Of a stretch of 62,221 nt of DNA, positions 24,301 to 32,900 are shown in pieces. Source of the stretch: a virus; IMG/VR virus record IMGVR_UViG_3300008120_000047, positions 1 to 62,221 of that record; one strand, given 5' to 3'. The notes under the pieces were generated by a model. That model worked only from the letters and a program-made list of their open reading frames with translations. It ran no database searches and was not told the origin of the DNA. Positions within the stretch are counted from its first letter, which is position 1, and every line of letters begins with the position of its first letter. The position numbers were made by a program, and so were the translations under genes.

Positions 24301-27300
24301 AGGACGCAAAGTGTGCATGCAACACCTCTTCAATCACATCCTTAAAGGAGGCGTTTTTACTTAAATAAACAGTCTTGTTGAAGTAAGCGCCTTTTGGCAT
24401 GGCCCCGTCCAATAGCTTGCCCAAGGCACTTTTCTCCCCAGCTTCTATCAGCGACCTAGAGAGCGAGTATTCATCATCAGCCAAGACAATCCGTACATTC
24501 AGTTTATCAGACAGATTCTGAAGCATGCTCACCGCCCTCGCTCCAAAAATGTCTGTCATTGAGCCAGAAACAGAGTCAGTGACATCAACTGATGGCGTTG
24601 CTTCTGCAAGCCTTGTGTCCAAGTCAACATCACCAGATCTAAGTGGTGAAGCCATGGCTTCGTCAATTCCGCTCTTGTTCTTGTTGTAAAACAACTCTTG
24701 AGCAGGTGTAAGGTTTTCCTTTCTTCTGAGACTCTCTATAACGCTGCTCTCTAGGAAGCTGTCTATAGCGGACTTTGATGCCCCATTTTGCCGCATTGAT
24801 ACAACCTCTGCTTGCAAAGCGGCATCCCTGTTTCTCAGTCCAACGGGTAATTCTCTGTTAATCTTAACTCTGCCTCTTGGGTCGTACACCATGAAAGCAT
24901 CACCGTTTTCGTCATAACTCACAACTCTGTAACCAAGTGACTTGGTTTCCTCCAGATTTGACACTTCAACACGACCGCCCACACCCAAAGGACCGACTCG
25001 ACGTGGTCTTCCTGACTGGTTTAATTCAGACTTTCTAGCCGCAAGCTCTTGTTGCTTAGCGCTAAGTCTCTCTATCTCCCTGTTAGCTTCCTCAAATCTA
25101 GCGGCGTTGCTGGGGTCATTGAGACCCCCGAAAGCGTTCTCGGCTCTCCTTCTTCTGTCTTTTGCTCTATTTATGAGTCTTTCATTTGCGGCAATAGCGG
25201 TATCTATGCCGCCCTCACCCAGTGTTAACTGGTGCGGAAGCCTATACTTAGATTGTATGTTTTCAAGCGAAGTGTGAGCGGCCTCTAACTCTTCTATAAT
25301 TTCTTTACTAGTAGACCCCGCTCGAACTCTCTGCTCAAGAATAGCTATCTGGTTTTGTATCTTATTTATCTCTCCTAGATCTCTATGGTTAACAGCACCT
25401 ATATAGTCAAGCAGGTCTTGACTAGCGGACAACACCGCCATATTTCCCCTAAGCTTTTCAAAAAACTGATCAATCGCATCATTTCGCTCCCTGCTGCCCT
25501 CTTGTGTCTTCTCAAGAATTAAATTCAATTCTCTTGAGGCGTCTACCGAAAGCATTCTATAATCTGGAGAACCTTTTGCTACTGAGATACCAGCAACGGT
25601 TCCGCCAAAAATCCCAGAAGAAATAGCTGTTTTTTGTGTCTCATCTAAAACTGCATTGGTGTTATAGAAAAATGAGTAATCTCCAGTGGTGTATGCTGTT
25701 GTAAGCTGTTGGTGAAACATTGTAGCTATCTCAGTAGCCACCTCTGGAGCCACATATCCAAGCCCTATACGAGAGGCAATTCTAGCCCCGAACTCCGTAC
25801 GGGATTCCATTATCATCCTTCTAAGGCCACCCTTTACGAAGCTATCCATTAAGGCTAAATCACCAAAGTAGCGCTCAAGTGTACCCGCTACAACACCCAC
25901 TGAAGCGGTTGCTAAAAACCTTTCTGGTCTAGATAATGATGCAAATTCTGGATTATTTCTTTGTGACTCATTGTAGCTAGCAGCCTCCAACACTGACATC
26001 ACTGCAAAACCAGCATTTGGTCCGCCAACGTAAGATGCCAACCCTGCGGCTCCAAACTGAGGAATAGATTTTGCGGCGTTAATCGCTCCCTCAGCAAAGC
26101 CATCTTCTTTATACGTGGCAAACAAACCAGCAACTTGATCTGTAAAGCTTTCATCTGTGGCTCGCTGCGCGTACTCCTCTACGGTTGCGCCTCCAGAAAA
26201 TGTATCGGATACATAATTTCCTAGCGTTGGTATAAGGTCAGCAAAACCAGCCCCTGCCGTGGCATAAAGTCTAGCGATGAAGTTTAATGTAGCCTCAGAC
26301 GCATCCACAACACCCACCAACGCTTCAGGCAAAGCAACATCGTTGAAAGATGGAAATGTTATAAAGTTTGTGCCAGTAGTACTATCCGTTCCTGGGGTGA
26401 GGTTTATGTAAACCCCCAAAGTTTTCAACTTATTTTCTATGTTGTTTAACTGATCTACAGTTATTCTAGGCTTCCCCCCTATTGTCTCTGGACCACTCAA
26501 AACCTCGACAACCCTTAGTGCTATTTCTTCTCTATTTTTTGTTAGCTCACCCTGCAACCATGAGTTGTACGCTCCTATGTACTCTACTCCCTCTGGGTTT
26601 TTGTCTGACAACCCTTGATACTCTTCGCTTTGCCTGAAATAGTAGCTCGCTGGATCTCCAGACTTCATTGCCTCTGCAAGATTCCCAGACTTTTCTGCAA
26701 GAAAAATAGGGACTATAGAGTTATATGTGTTTAGCGCACTTATAGCAAGTCCGTTTTCTGGATTGCTATTAAATGACGCCATTTTTTCTTTATACACTTG
26801 ATGAAGGGCAAGCCTCTGCTTTGCCTCTTCAAATTCCTGTTTTGCTTTATCCTCTCGAGTTAAAACACTGCCTTCGTCACCTAACCCCATATAAACTATC
26901 TCCCCGTCTGGACCCACAACTGAAGGGGCAGACGAATAAAGCTCTTCAACATTGGCTTGGGCCTGTTCGTACCTTACTTCACTCTCTTTAGTAATCCTTC
27001 TAAGATTGATCTCAATTTCTTCTGAAGGCAAAGGGACCGAAGGAAGAAGAGAGGCTATTTCTACCCTTTCAGTAAGCCGTGGAACTAGGGTCAAGCTGAA
27101 TTTTCTAGCAGATTCCTGTATGTCCTCGGCCCTGACCTCTTGACCATATGCTTCACTAAGTCTAGCGGACAACGCCTGTGCTTGGGTTGGGTCAATAGCC
27201 CCGTAAGCCATGGTTATTTCATTTCCTATCTCGGTCTCAAGAACAGCAGATCTGAGTTGTCTATGTATATCTTGAGCTGATCTTCTTGATATTCCTTTTA

Positions 27301-28141
27301 TTTCAAGAACTTTATCCGCTACTTTTATGGCGTCTTCAAATCTTCCTTCGGTGGCCATCCCGCTTATTTCACTCTCTATGGCCTCTACCGCGTTACTTAG
27401 TCGGTTCTGTTCGAGAGTCGTCCTAGCGGCCCTTTCTTTTTCAACCAACCCAGCCCCAACCATCTCTGTTAATTGTAGCTCGATGTCGTTTGGGTACTTA
27501 TTCCTTATGTTAGAAGATCTTTCATATATATCTCTAAGCGACTCAGCTTCATAATCATCAACACCCTGAGCTATCTCTTCAAATTCTTTTTGGCTCCTAG
27601 CAAATGCTGCCGCCTCACGCCTTTTTCTTTTCGCCTTCTCTTGATTTATTTTTTTATCTTTTATAAGTCCAGTTATGGCGGCTTCTGTTTCCTGCCCTAA
27701 AGCAAATCCGAATTTAGACTCAAGCTCTCTTAACGCGGATCTAGCCCCTTCTTCAGAATCAGCACTAGACACTATGCCGTTCAAAGAAGAGTTTATTACA
27801 TCGTCACTAATTACTAATCTCTTGGATTCTGGATCTATACCTCCGAGGCCTCCAACCACCATTGATGGAAGCGGCTCAGGACTTTGAGAAGAAGAGCCCA
27901 AACCTGGTTTTCCCCCATCTAATCCAATAGGCTTTTCCGTCTGGACCTGATTCGGATCCGACAATTCTTTTTTTTTATTAGCCTCTACGTCTATCCCGTC
28001 TATCTCTGTAGCCAAGCTCTCAATGCCTTCGTCGTCATTGATTCCGAGGTCTGGAGCTATAACTCTGGCTATTTCTTTGTTGCTTGCTTCTGGGAGTTGA
28101 CTCTTAATATCGAGTATAAGTCGGATGGCCTTGTCTTGCAT
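18392..28141 (-). CDS. Giant virion-associated (polyvalent/ejection-type) protein, 3,249 aa
   Basis: The largest gene, 16 percent of the genome, placed at the end of the virion operon. Residues 1-200 are acidic and disordered. About 590-870 is Ala/Gly-rich and amphipathic, like T7 gp16-type ejection proteins. Near 1275 lies VIEEVLHAH, where a zincin HExxH would be expected but the first His is Glu. A long globular part follows (1500-2200). Near 2820 lies FFIRSNVPYVTTIANF, close to the PFVRTPxN motif common at the end of polyvalent phage proteins, then a membrane-like segment (LYMIAGGVLSGAV). I see no RNA-polymerase motif. Likely ejected with the DNA. Confidence 0.75.
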   Translation of the reverse strand: MQDKAIRLILDIKSQLPEASNKEIARVIAPDLGINDDEGIESLATEIDGIDVEANKKKELSDPNQVQTEKPIGLDGGKPGLGSSSQSPEPLPSMVVGGLGGIDPESKRLVISDDVINSSLNGIVSSADSEEGARSALRELESKFGFALGQETEAAITGLIKDKKINQEKAKRKRREAAAFARSQKEFEEIAQGVDDYEAESLRDIYERSSNIRNKYPNDIELQLTEMVGAGLVEKERAARTTLEQNRLSNAVEAIESEISGMATEGRFEDAIKVADKVLEIKGISRRSAQDIHRQLRSAVLETEIGNEITMAYGAIDPTQAQALSARLSEAYGQEVRAEDIQESARKFSLTLVPRLTERVEIASLLPSVPLPSEEIEINLRRITKESEVRYEQAQANVEELYSSAPSVVGPDGEIVYMGLGDEGSVLTREDKAKQEFEEAKQRLALHQVYKEKMASFNSNPENGLAISALNTYNSIVPIFLAEKSGNLAEAMKSGDPASYYFRQSEEYQGLSDKNPEGVEYIGAYNSWLQGELTKNREEIALRVVEVLSGPETIGGKPRITVDQLNNIENKLKTLGVYINLTPGTDSTTGTNFITFPSFNDVALPEALVGVVDASEATLNFIARLYATAGAGFADLIPTLGNYVSDTFSGGATVEEYAQRATDESFTDQVAGLFATYKEDGFAEGAINAAKSIPQFGAAGLASYVGGPNAGFAVMSVLEAASYNESQRNNPEFASLSRPERFLATASVGVVAGTLERYFGDLALMDSFVKGGLRRMIMESRTEFGARIASRIGLGYVAPEVATEIATMFHQQLTTAYTTGDYSFFYNTNAVLDETQKTAISSGIFGGTVAGISVAKGSPDYRMLSVDASRELNLILEKTQEGSRERNDAIDQFFEKLRGNMAVLSASQDLLDYIGAVNHRDLGEINKIQNQIAILEQRVRAGSTSKEIIEELEAAHTSLENIQSKYRLPHQLTLGEGGIDTAIAANERLINRAKDRRRRAENAFGGLNDPSNAARFEEANREIERLSAKQQELAARKSELNQSGRPRRVGPLGVGGRVEVSNLEETKSLGYRVVSYDENGDAFMVYDPRGRVKINRELPVGLRNRDAALQAEVVSMRQNGASKSAIDSFLESSVIESLRRKENLTPAQELFYNKNKSGIDEAMASPLRSGDVDLDTRLAEATPSVDVTDSVSGSMTDIFGARAVSMLQNLSDKLNVRIVLADDEYSLSRSLIEAGEKSALGKLLDGAMPKGAYFNKTVYLSKNASFKDVIEEVLHAHFASLGTGAKARLIRACHAILAKDEVLARLMQDKKDVYERVGIRGLPVEEEQLAEALSMVLSKNVKLPGGPKEKLAELMEPIFEAIKKALSVFGVKTEEFSEVSKYRLIKMFSDSLVANKGLSVNQIQEKLDIEDSQEENAETQSPDEALFSFRGEKSFLYNKTVEYQETFENKQGVTTKVKNHKKTFNDYAHFRNWYNYMTNNGRDKMVSEFYYIDDQGNKKELRPPAPEVNKQTGEILGREKYNRPISYEAKELDRRFKDQKNKDQLRSNWIVVSNGIKEFISAKYGASGSATALRSYGLENADANGYVSTPSGRVLEGSIEHIQYAYSLLDEYIQERDGMGAETAMFSLDVGPARSQADFRMKFSLLADRIDSSPKSEREFHQKDMYALLRSIGVPEENAKRYAFEGDRTGAMVDSIYAQNVLHAAGRLTPLLTMTDRASRIISERAVDSVMSAFDEKIKGGTLRSMSFFEETNSAIVEFLRDSDPSDFGGQKGLDWANNNINLFKCIIAITSNGNTSFNNIALAKYVMMSLARNMAQDGSIDVKKKTIRGLMNKVENANAFKKVGVNPHRAKSIGKQLKKFINNIQGNDVGGSYDAFLMDLANKPGLETRWANSALMEFLSQKVGAWASNLIGNENVLTQDAHLVQVINVFRGSKMKRIPWKQLEKILGKENYKALETPKARIAFISDLIVRSCYENHKGMDLGFNDKQIKEISKWFNKNKKDILPTKPRGNEERSFNSKVVTRMAQEMSKLYGTNVTVATAQQMLFHLNHDQRSVAGVSGSQYQTYRDAMVAATTERASGIFDAELSERASDGLVMLMEGTELDRVYEGQAMYSLVPGESRTHGLDSFIGPNGDLLDQDNLTDVVSAYPLHSALLAQGSEPKEGQRVFAYVDPRIMSETLFPVINVSKTLSGQPMHVTSETVLTDVKFPRPSAFSMAGIATNNEGPKRHVSGKFRRPQEGDDLMTGVLIEMDPLRNNGFADENGRLIKSADEVTFIGGKMIARGNIQYYPESMNKNGLSAAETTASAATRTQAQNEDIIEAVRENLRKYMPEAYTEDEDMLLDIFDSLTPENQRAIMVNPAKKKGRLRGTAERASVSEDFYEIKNDILDNPNNYLDTQHLGAAKEELRGKSIQELVSMMRGDKLGSLMNRNDDLGVLAAIEIINRLQTEGRTEAIPGVLEDLAKMGTSVGRLLRQFAELKTSTSFGIYSMIAKLSESQGKVLSESQKNDLQLAADSFMDSYREYQALLDRAIAGEDVEVELNEAMKRHMEAQAKLDTLTNVFVDKTWSDIGIQLMQGNLLTSMSQAKNIAYNIAQMFPRTMVDLTSYPIEKLLGLMGMKTSGRRVSMAAYLHGIKKFGSGWVEAVEQVATGRSKEVAEWRMDRGFMPVRSLIAALSNDIPQTKNGRQRLNSRAKLLVAGTFGIPAETMFRFLSLGDIPFRRFAEATELYHIGVGKGLKGTELARFLKYPNREAMDKAADEGARMTFQKEGGLARGSMWIISNISRGLGKMFENNKGFDAPGFFRFFIRSNVPYVTTIANFMEESLTYISPAFGTARVASNILNNNAEEASKNATKVMVGQVFTQGALYMIAGGVLSGAVDWEDDEKTNIMYDVLPPNSINISALKRLMNGEDPTPQEGDVYKSYQTFGVLGSIMGAYAQSMTKEAAQDAINNPTKGINVLKRFLGMENASLISYMMDQSFMQGLNGMLEVITESDPEKLEIAMERYAESLSKAYTAMAIPNFFSGANMATREFLPDKRDESLMNRIFNHVKERTFNTDGLPVKVNWKGERIDQAPKGGNQFAYYMFDPYKTTTTGSDPVSIEILGIYTRTGELPKAVGTPYYASSVHRKLEVPSFKEKKARVALDKLRDRGKSYSFIGKTGEEFRFSLTAEELNDMLEMSNSHRYVHIQEFMRRPEYQNMSDAEKIDALNEINGKYNSMIEYYPDGTFMPHSVYLLDLIEKRHQSLQP

Positions 28142-28157
28142 CTATGCTGAGTTTCAG

Positions 28158-28165
28158 CAAAGATA
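28158..28165 (-). promoter_or_regulatory. TATCTTTG promoter box before the giant gene
   Basis: On the minus strand GGATTATCTTTGC contains TATCTTTG, 16 nt before the start of the giant gene. The same 13-mer, GGATTATCTTTGC, occurs inside the protease gene before the gene at 16721. No good -33 TTG lies at the right distance. It sits in the 75-bp gap after the gene at 28217. Confidence 0.45.
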
Positions 28166-28216
28166 ATCCATAGTGGGGATTTTGGTAACTATCAGGCTTT
28201 TTTGAACTACTAAGTG

Positions 28217-29083
28217 TTATTTAGGTTTTGACTGATAGAGACCCCTTAATTGTTTCTCAAGTGCTTTTGATTGATCCAAAAGCAAGGTTGAATAGTCCTG
28301 TGAATTATCCAATTCTTCTTGCCCTATATCCTTGCTTCCTTTAAGGATTCTCATCGGATCCTTAGTAACATATCGCTGAATAATATCTGGTATGTTTTCT
28401 CCATTCTTGCTGTTGATTGCGTGAAAGTTTTCCGCAAGTATTTGCTCAGCGGTTATGGGGGGAAGAGCTTGTAGATTAGGCGCAAAAGGATTTGATTCTC
28501 TAGACCTTTCTTGCATATAAAAATCCAACGATTGATTGTCTCCAATAAGAAACTGACCTTCATTCATGGTTATTATTGGTGCGCTTTTACTGTCTTCAAG
28601 CTTTCCAAGCATTTCCTCGTAATGTTCTCTTTCATAAGAGTCTTGAAGTCCGTTAGACTCATACGGGTTTTCCGCTCCAGGAGCCGTTCTAACCATAGCG
28701 TCTTCATAAGACTTGTATGTCTGTCTGTATAGATCAGTTGCGTTGTCTACATAGGCGTTAAGCTGAGATATAGCCATGGCAAACTGGTCTGGATTGTCAG
28801 CAAAGTTTTCCAGGTTCTGGAGTATCTGGTCTCTCATTTTAGACACCACGGCAGCATCTCTACCCCACATGGTAGCAGGAGAGCCCTTGGCGTATATGTC
28901 TCGTATGTCCTTAGCTCTCTGTTCTGCACGCTTTCTCTCAGCATCCTCTGCCTTTGCAGCGGCCTCTTGAGCTGCCTTTTCGTATTGGCCACTTGCCTTT
29001 TGAGCCTCTACAGAAGCCTGCTCTCTTTCTTTTGCTCGTTCTCTAAGGCGGTCGAGATAGTATGAGCTTGGCTGAAACTCCAT
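28217..29083 (-). CDS. Internal virion protein, coiled-coil, 288 aa
   Basis: Residues 10-80 form a long Glu/Lys/Ala coiled coil (RERAKEREQASVEAQKA), followed by an alternating helical region (ADNPDQFAMAISQLNAYVDNA) and a polar C-terminal half with little predicted order. It lies between the 276-residue protein and the giant protein, the place of ejection or internal core proteins in podoviruses (T7 gp14-16 order). Assignment by position and composition only. Confidence 0.55.
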   Translation of the reverse strand: MEFQPSSYYLDRLRERAKEREQASVEAQKASGQYEKAAQEAAAKAEDAERKRAEQRAKDIRDIYAKGSPATMWGRDAAVVSKMRDQILQNLENFADNPDQFAMAISQLNAYVDNATDLYRQTYKSYEDAMVRTAPGAENPYESNGLQDSYEREHYEEMLGKLEDSKSAPIITMNEGQFLIGDNQSLDFYMQERSRESNPFAPNLQALPPITAEQILAENFHAINSKNGENIPDIIQRYVTKDPMRILKGSKDIGQEELDNSQDYSTLLLDQSKALEKQLRGLYQSKPK

Positions 29084-29084
29084 A

Positions 29085-29915
29085 TTACTTGCTGTTGAAT
29101 TTTGTAAACAGAGTCTTTACGTAACGCTGAAGAGCTTCTTTCTTTTGAGAAGAAGCAAGCGACTGCATCTTAGCAGCCTGAGCTGGATTCAGTATGTACT
29201 CACCACCAGTCATCTCTCCAATCTTTGACCCCTTAGCCACGATGTCTATAGGGTTGGTTTTATGGCTGAAAGAACCTGGGGTTTTCTTAACCTGTCCTCC
29301 TTGATAAAAAGTGTTTACCTCGCCATACTTAAGCGCATTATCGCCTTCAATGCCACCGCCGCCAATCCAGTCATTTGCACCAGCAAAGTTCATCCCAGCG
29401 TTAAACAGCTCTTCCCCTCCTTGGAACATGGCCTGCCTAGCCATGTCCTTGGCGTTCTTTTTATAAAACTCTGCCTGGCTTATGGCGTCAAGCTTTGCCT
29501 GCTGCTGGCCAACATTGGCATCCATTACAGACTGCTGAGCCTGTCCATAGTTAAGCATAGCAGATTGCAGGTTCTTTTGAGACTCCCCAGCTATTTTAGC
29601 TTGATCGGCGAATGCCTGTTGCTGCACAGCACCCAGCCCTCCAAGTATAGATTTAGCGCCTCCAGACTTCAAGGCTCCTACTGAAGTGGCCTGATTCTTA
29701 GCGGCCTGCTCACGCATAAAGTCACCAACAGGGTCCTGCTTAGCCATAGCCAGATACTTGTTGTAAGTATCGGCCATCTGATAAGTAGGCGTCTTCTCAG
29801 CTTGCTTAATAAGAAAATCCCCAAACTTCTGGTCCTTCTTCTTCTGTATCTGAGCGCCAACCATATCCATTATAGCTGGCACTGCCTGTAGCGCTAATGC
29901 TCCTACTCCTACCAT
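29085..29915 (-). CDS. Internal virion protein (T7 gp14-like by position), 276 aa
   Basis: N-terminal residues 1-20 are hydrophobic (VGVGALALQAVPAIMDMVG), followed by a Gln/Ala-rich helical region (AVQQQAFADQAKIAGESQ; NVGQQQAKLDAISQAEF) and a Gly-rich segment (GGGEELFNAGMNFAGAND-like) before a short C-terminal domain. Ala/Gln-rich helical proteins with an apolar start are typical of ejected core proteins that enter the host envelope. Stop and start of neighbours lie 1-28 nt away. Confidence 0.6.
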   Translation of the reverse strand: MVGVGALALQAVPAIMDMVGAQIQKKKDQKFGDFLIKQAEKTPTYQMADTYNKYLAMAKQDPVGDFMREQAAKNQATSVGALKSGGAKSILGGLGAVQQQAFADQAKIAGESQKNLQSAMLNYGQAQQSVMDANVGQQQAKLDAISQAEFYKKNAKDMARQAMFQGGEELFNAGMNFAGANDWIGGGGIEGDNALKYGEVNTFYQGGQVKKTPGSFSHKTNPIDIVAKGSKIGEMTGGEYILNPAQAAKMQSLASSQKKEALQRYVKTLFTKFNSK

Positions 29916-29942
29916 GATGTGTATTTTTTGCTAAGTTACTTA

Positions 29943-32900
29943 TTATTCCTGTGATTGAACGTGATGGTCTTTGGAATCAGACACATTTACGTTGATGCAG
30001 TACATCTCAGATGCAGACGCTTGTGGCCCTTTTCCGTAAAGTTCTATGACTGCGTAGTGGCCCCTTGGATCTTCTCCTTTGATGCCATAGCCTTGTTGAT
30101 CTATTAAACAATAGATTCCACCATTGTTTGTCTGTATTGTTTCAGATGCGGAAAACGTAAGCGATCCATCGGCGTTTATAGAATTCAGCTGATTGGCTGG
30201 TAGCTGGATCAACTCGTTTCCATTCTGGGTAGCCGCATACAGCCTATCCCCAATCCTTAACGGTAAGTCAGAAACTCTGTTGTCAAAAAATACAGTAGTA
30301 TAATACACTCCATTCGTGACAACAGATGTAGGAGTCAGTGTTTGATTTCTTCTACCAAGCCAGACTATATTAGAAGTGGTATTGTATGTGCTTTCTAATT
30401 GGTTTTCAATGCTTATCACAGGGGAAAGCGCGTCTATGTTTCCAGATCTTCTGCTTTTAGACAGGTTATAAAACCATGTTCCTTCTCTATATACAGGCGC
30501 AGAAAGAACTTCTACAGAGTGATTTAGATCAGTTGTAAGCGTCTGAGTCAAGTAGTAAGTGGAATTGTTTGTTGCACTGCCCTCAATGGTCTCCGCTGGC
30601 CTCAGTCTGTTCTTCCCTTCTATAGATATAGAATTAAACACCTTCACGTTAGACGGAGCTGCGGCAGAGGCGGTCTTTATAGAGAAGTAATTGTTGTTGT
30701 TTGCGTAATTGTTACCAGAAGCAACGTTCTGCCCGTAAAACACACATCTACTTGTGTCCGTTTCTCCGTTATGCTTCCAGGCCATGTAGTACGGCACTCC
30801 AGTAACCTTAAAGGTAATCATGTTGCTCCCTATAGTCTCGTATCTGTCTGGAACAAAAGAGTATCTGCTTATCCAGTTTGACTTAGCAAGAGAGTAACCA
30901 ACTGTCTCCTGATCATTTATCGTCAAGTAGTAGATGTCCTCTTGAGGATCATATCCAGACTTACAAGAGCTTATGGTTTTAGGGTCAAAATAGCTCATCA
31001 TTCCGTTGTCAGAGATGACGTAAGCTTGATCGGCAGAGAACCTAATGACCTTTCTCTTGTCTGGATCCGTATAGAAGAACTGATTGTTCAGCTTAAGAAC
31101 TCCAGCGTGAAGATTACCACAGCCGAAGTCTCCAGACAAGTATCTGAATGGACCTATAACATCGCCAGATACAGCAACCGACTCCTGTCCGTCAGAGTAA
31201 GAAACTATGTTTCTGTTTACTCCAGCCATACTGGTCTTGTTCTCTTGTATCGCTACAAGGTTCTCACCCAAGGACCCTATGTAGTTCAAAGCACCATAAG
31301 CCCTGTCTGCGTATGAGAAGTTGGCAAGGCTTGGGTTGAACGAAGACAATGAGTTTTTGAGTACATCCTGCTCGTAAGCGTCACTGTATATAATACCGTT
31401 TCTTTCTGACTTGGTTCTTGACTTGTCGTACTTTACATGAGCACGACCCCTAGACCAGTCAGGCATATTTTTAATGTCAGATATACTGTTTGACTCAAGC
31501 GGAACATTAACGTACTTCCAGAGATCTGGAGACCCAACTGTTTGCCACCCATTAGTTGCGTCGTAAAAGGCAGTCTTGCATGGTGTTGTTCTTATATGAA
31601 CATCGCCCTGATTAGTGGAATTTGATCCGTGTAGCACGTATGGGTCTCTGTATGTGAACTCACACGAATTGCCAATTTCGTAGTATATTTTTTCTGAAGT
31701 ACTTTTTTTAGGAGTAAGTATTTCTACTACGCTTTTTTTTCCCCAGCGACTTGTTTCAGTCGTTGTATCGCCCCCCTCATATGCAAGTCCAGTTATGTGA
31801 TACCAATCCCACCCAATATATTTTTTCTTTGGCGGGCTGGTCATCGTCTCTGGGGCTTCCAGAACGACGAAGTCACCATGATATTTTTCGTTATTAGATT
31901 GTCCAGAAGGGGCTATAGGATTGTTTGTGGACGACAACACTTCAAACCCGACCACATTGAACTCCATTGGATAATTAGAGTTAGTATATGATCCACTGAC
32001 TTGTCTTTCTTGGGCAACTGGATACTCTGTGGCTAGAGTTGTTGTGCCGCTGTCATAGCTTATCACCCTGAGTTTGTCCCCAGGCGTGAATGAGTAATTG
32101 CGTATAGAAGACTTTTCTGATGCGTACTTCTCAAGCGTTTTTAACGAGACATATATTTTCTTGTTATTCGCATCAACCTCGTTATTCAAAAGTTTTGGAT
32201 AAGCCCCCCCAGTAGTGTAAGAGACAAACGAATCATATGTGGACGGACCAGCGTATACTATCTGGTATCTAGAAGCCCATGATGGTGGCTGTACGGTGGT
32301 TGCTGATGGACCAGAACCAAAATTAACTGATACAGATGTAGATCCATTTTTTCCGCTTCTGCCTGGGTGTCCAAATGGAAAAGAGTAAAAAGAGCCTATA
32401 ACATTCACATTGCCGCTCCTATTGTACTTGTCATAATAAACCACCCCTATCTCGTGTGTGCATCCAGCCTTGAAAGACTGTGATGTCTCAAGGCCGACTG
32501 AAGAAAACGTGTTTGGATTCACATCAACCAATGTAGTTTCATTGGAAGGAACTTGATAAAACACATTAGCCTGCTTTGTTAACTCCTTAAAGCCCTGACC
32601 CGTAATTATCGCTTCAAATTCAACTCCTGAACTAGTGTAAAAGAACTTTCTAGTGTTTTGAGAGCTTCCAGTTTTTTTTGACACCACGTTGGATATATAC
32701 GGTTTGGAAGTGAAGGCAGTGCCAGATATATTTATAAAATCATCAAAGCTCCATTCAACTTCGTAGTAGTCGTTGTCCTCTGTAAGATTTGCTAAAAACT
32801 CAACAGCTTGCGTATCAGTCCTGTAAAAATGGTAGGGCACACTGGCAAGAACCTCGGAATTTATTATAATTTTTGTGGACGACAATTCATCCTGTATCCT

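Noticed and set aside
24600-24620. DVDLD in the giant protein, which recalls the DxDxD catalytic motif of crAss-type RNA polymerases
   Set aside because: The rest of the double-psi barrel pattern (DFDGD and flanking basic residues) is missing; the segment lies in a polar linker.
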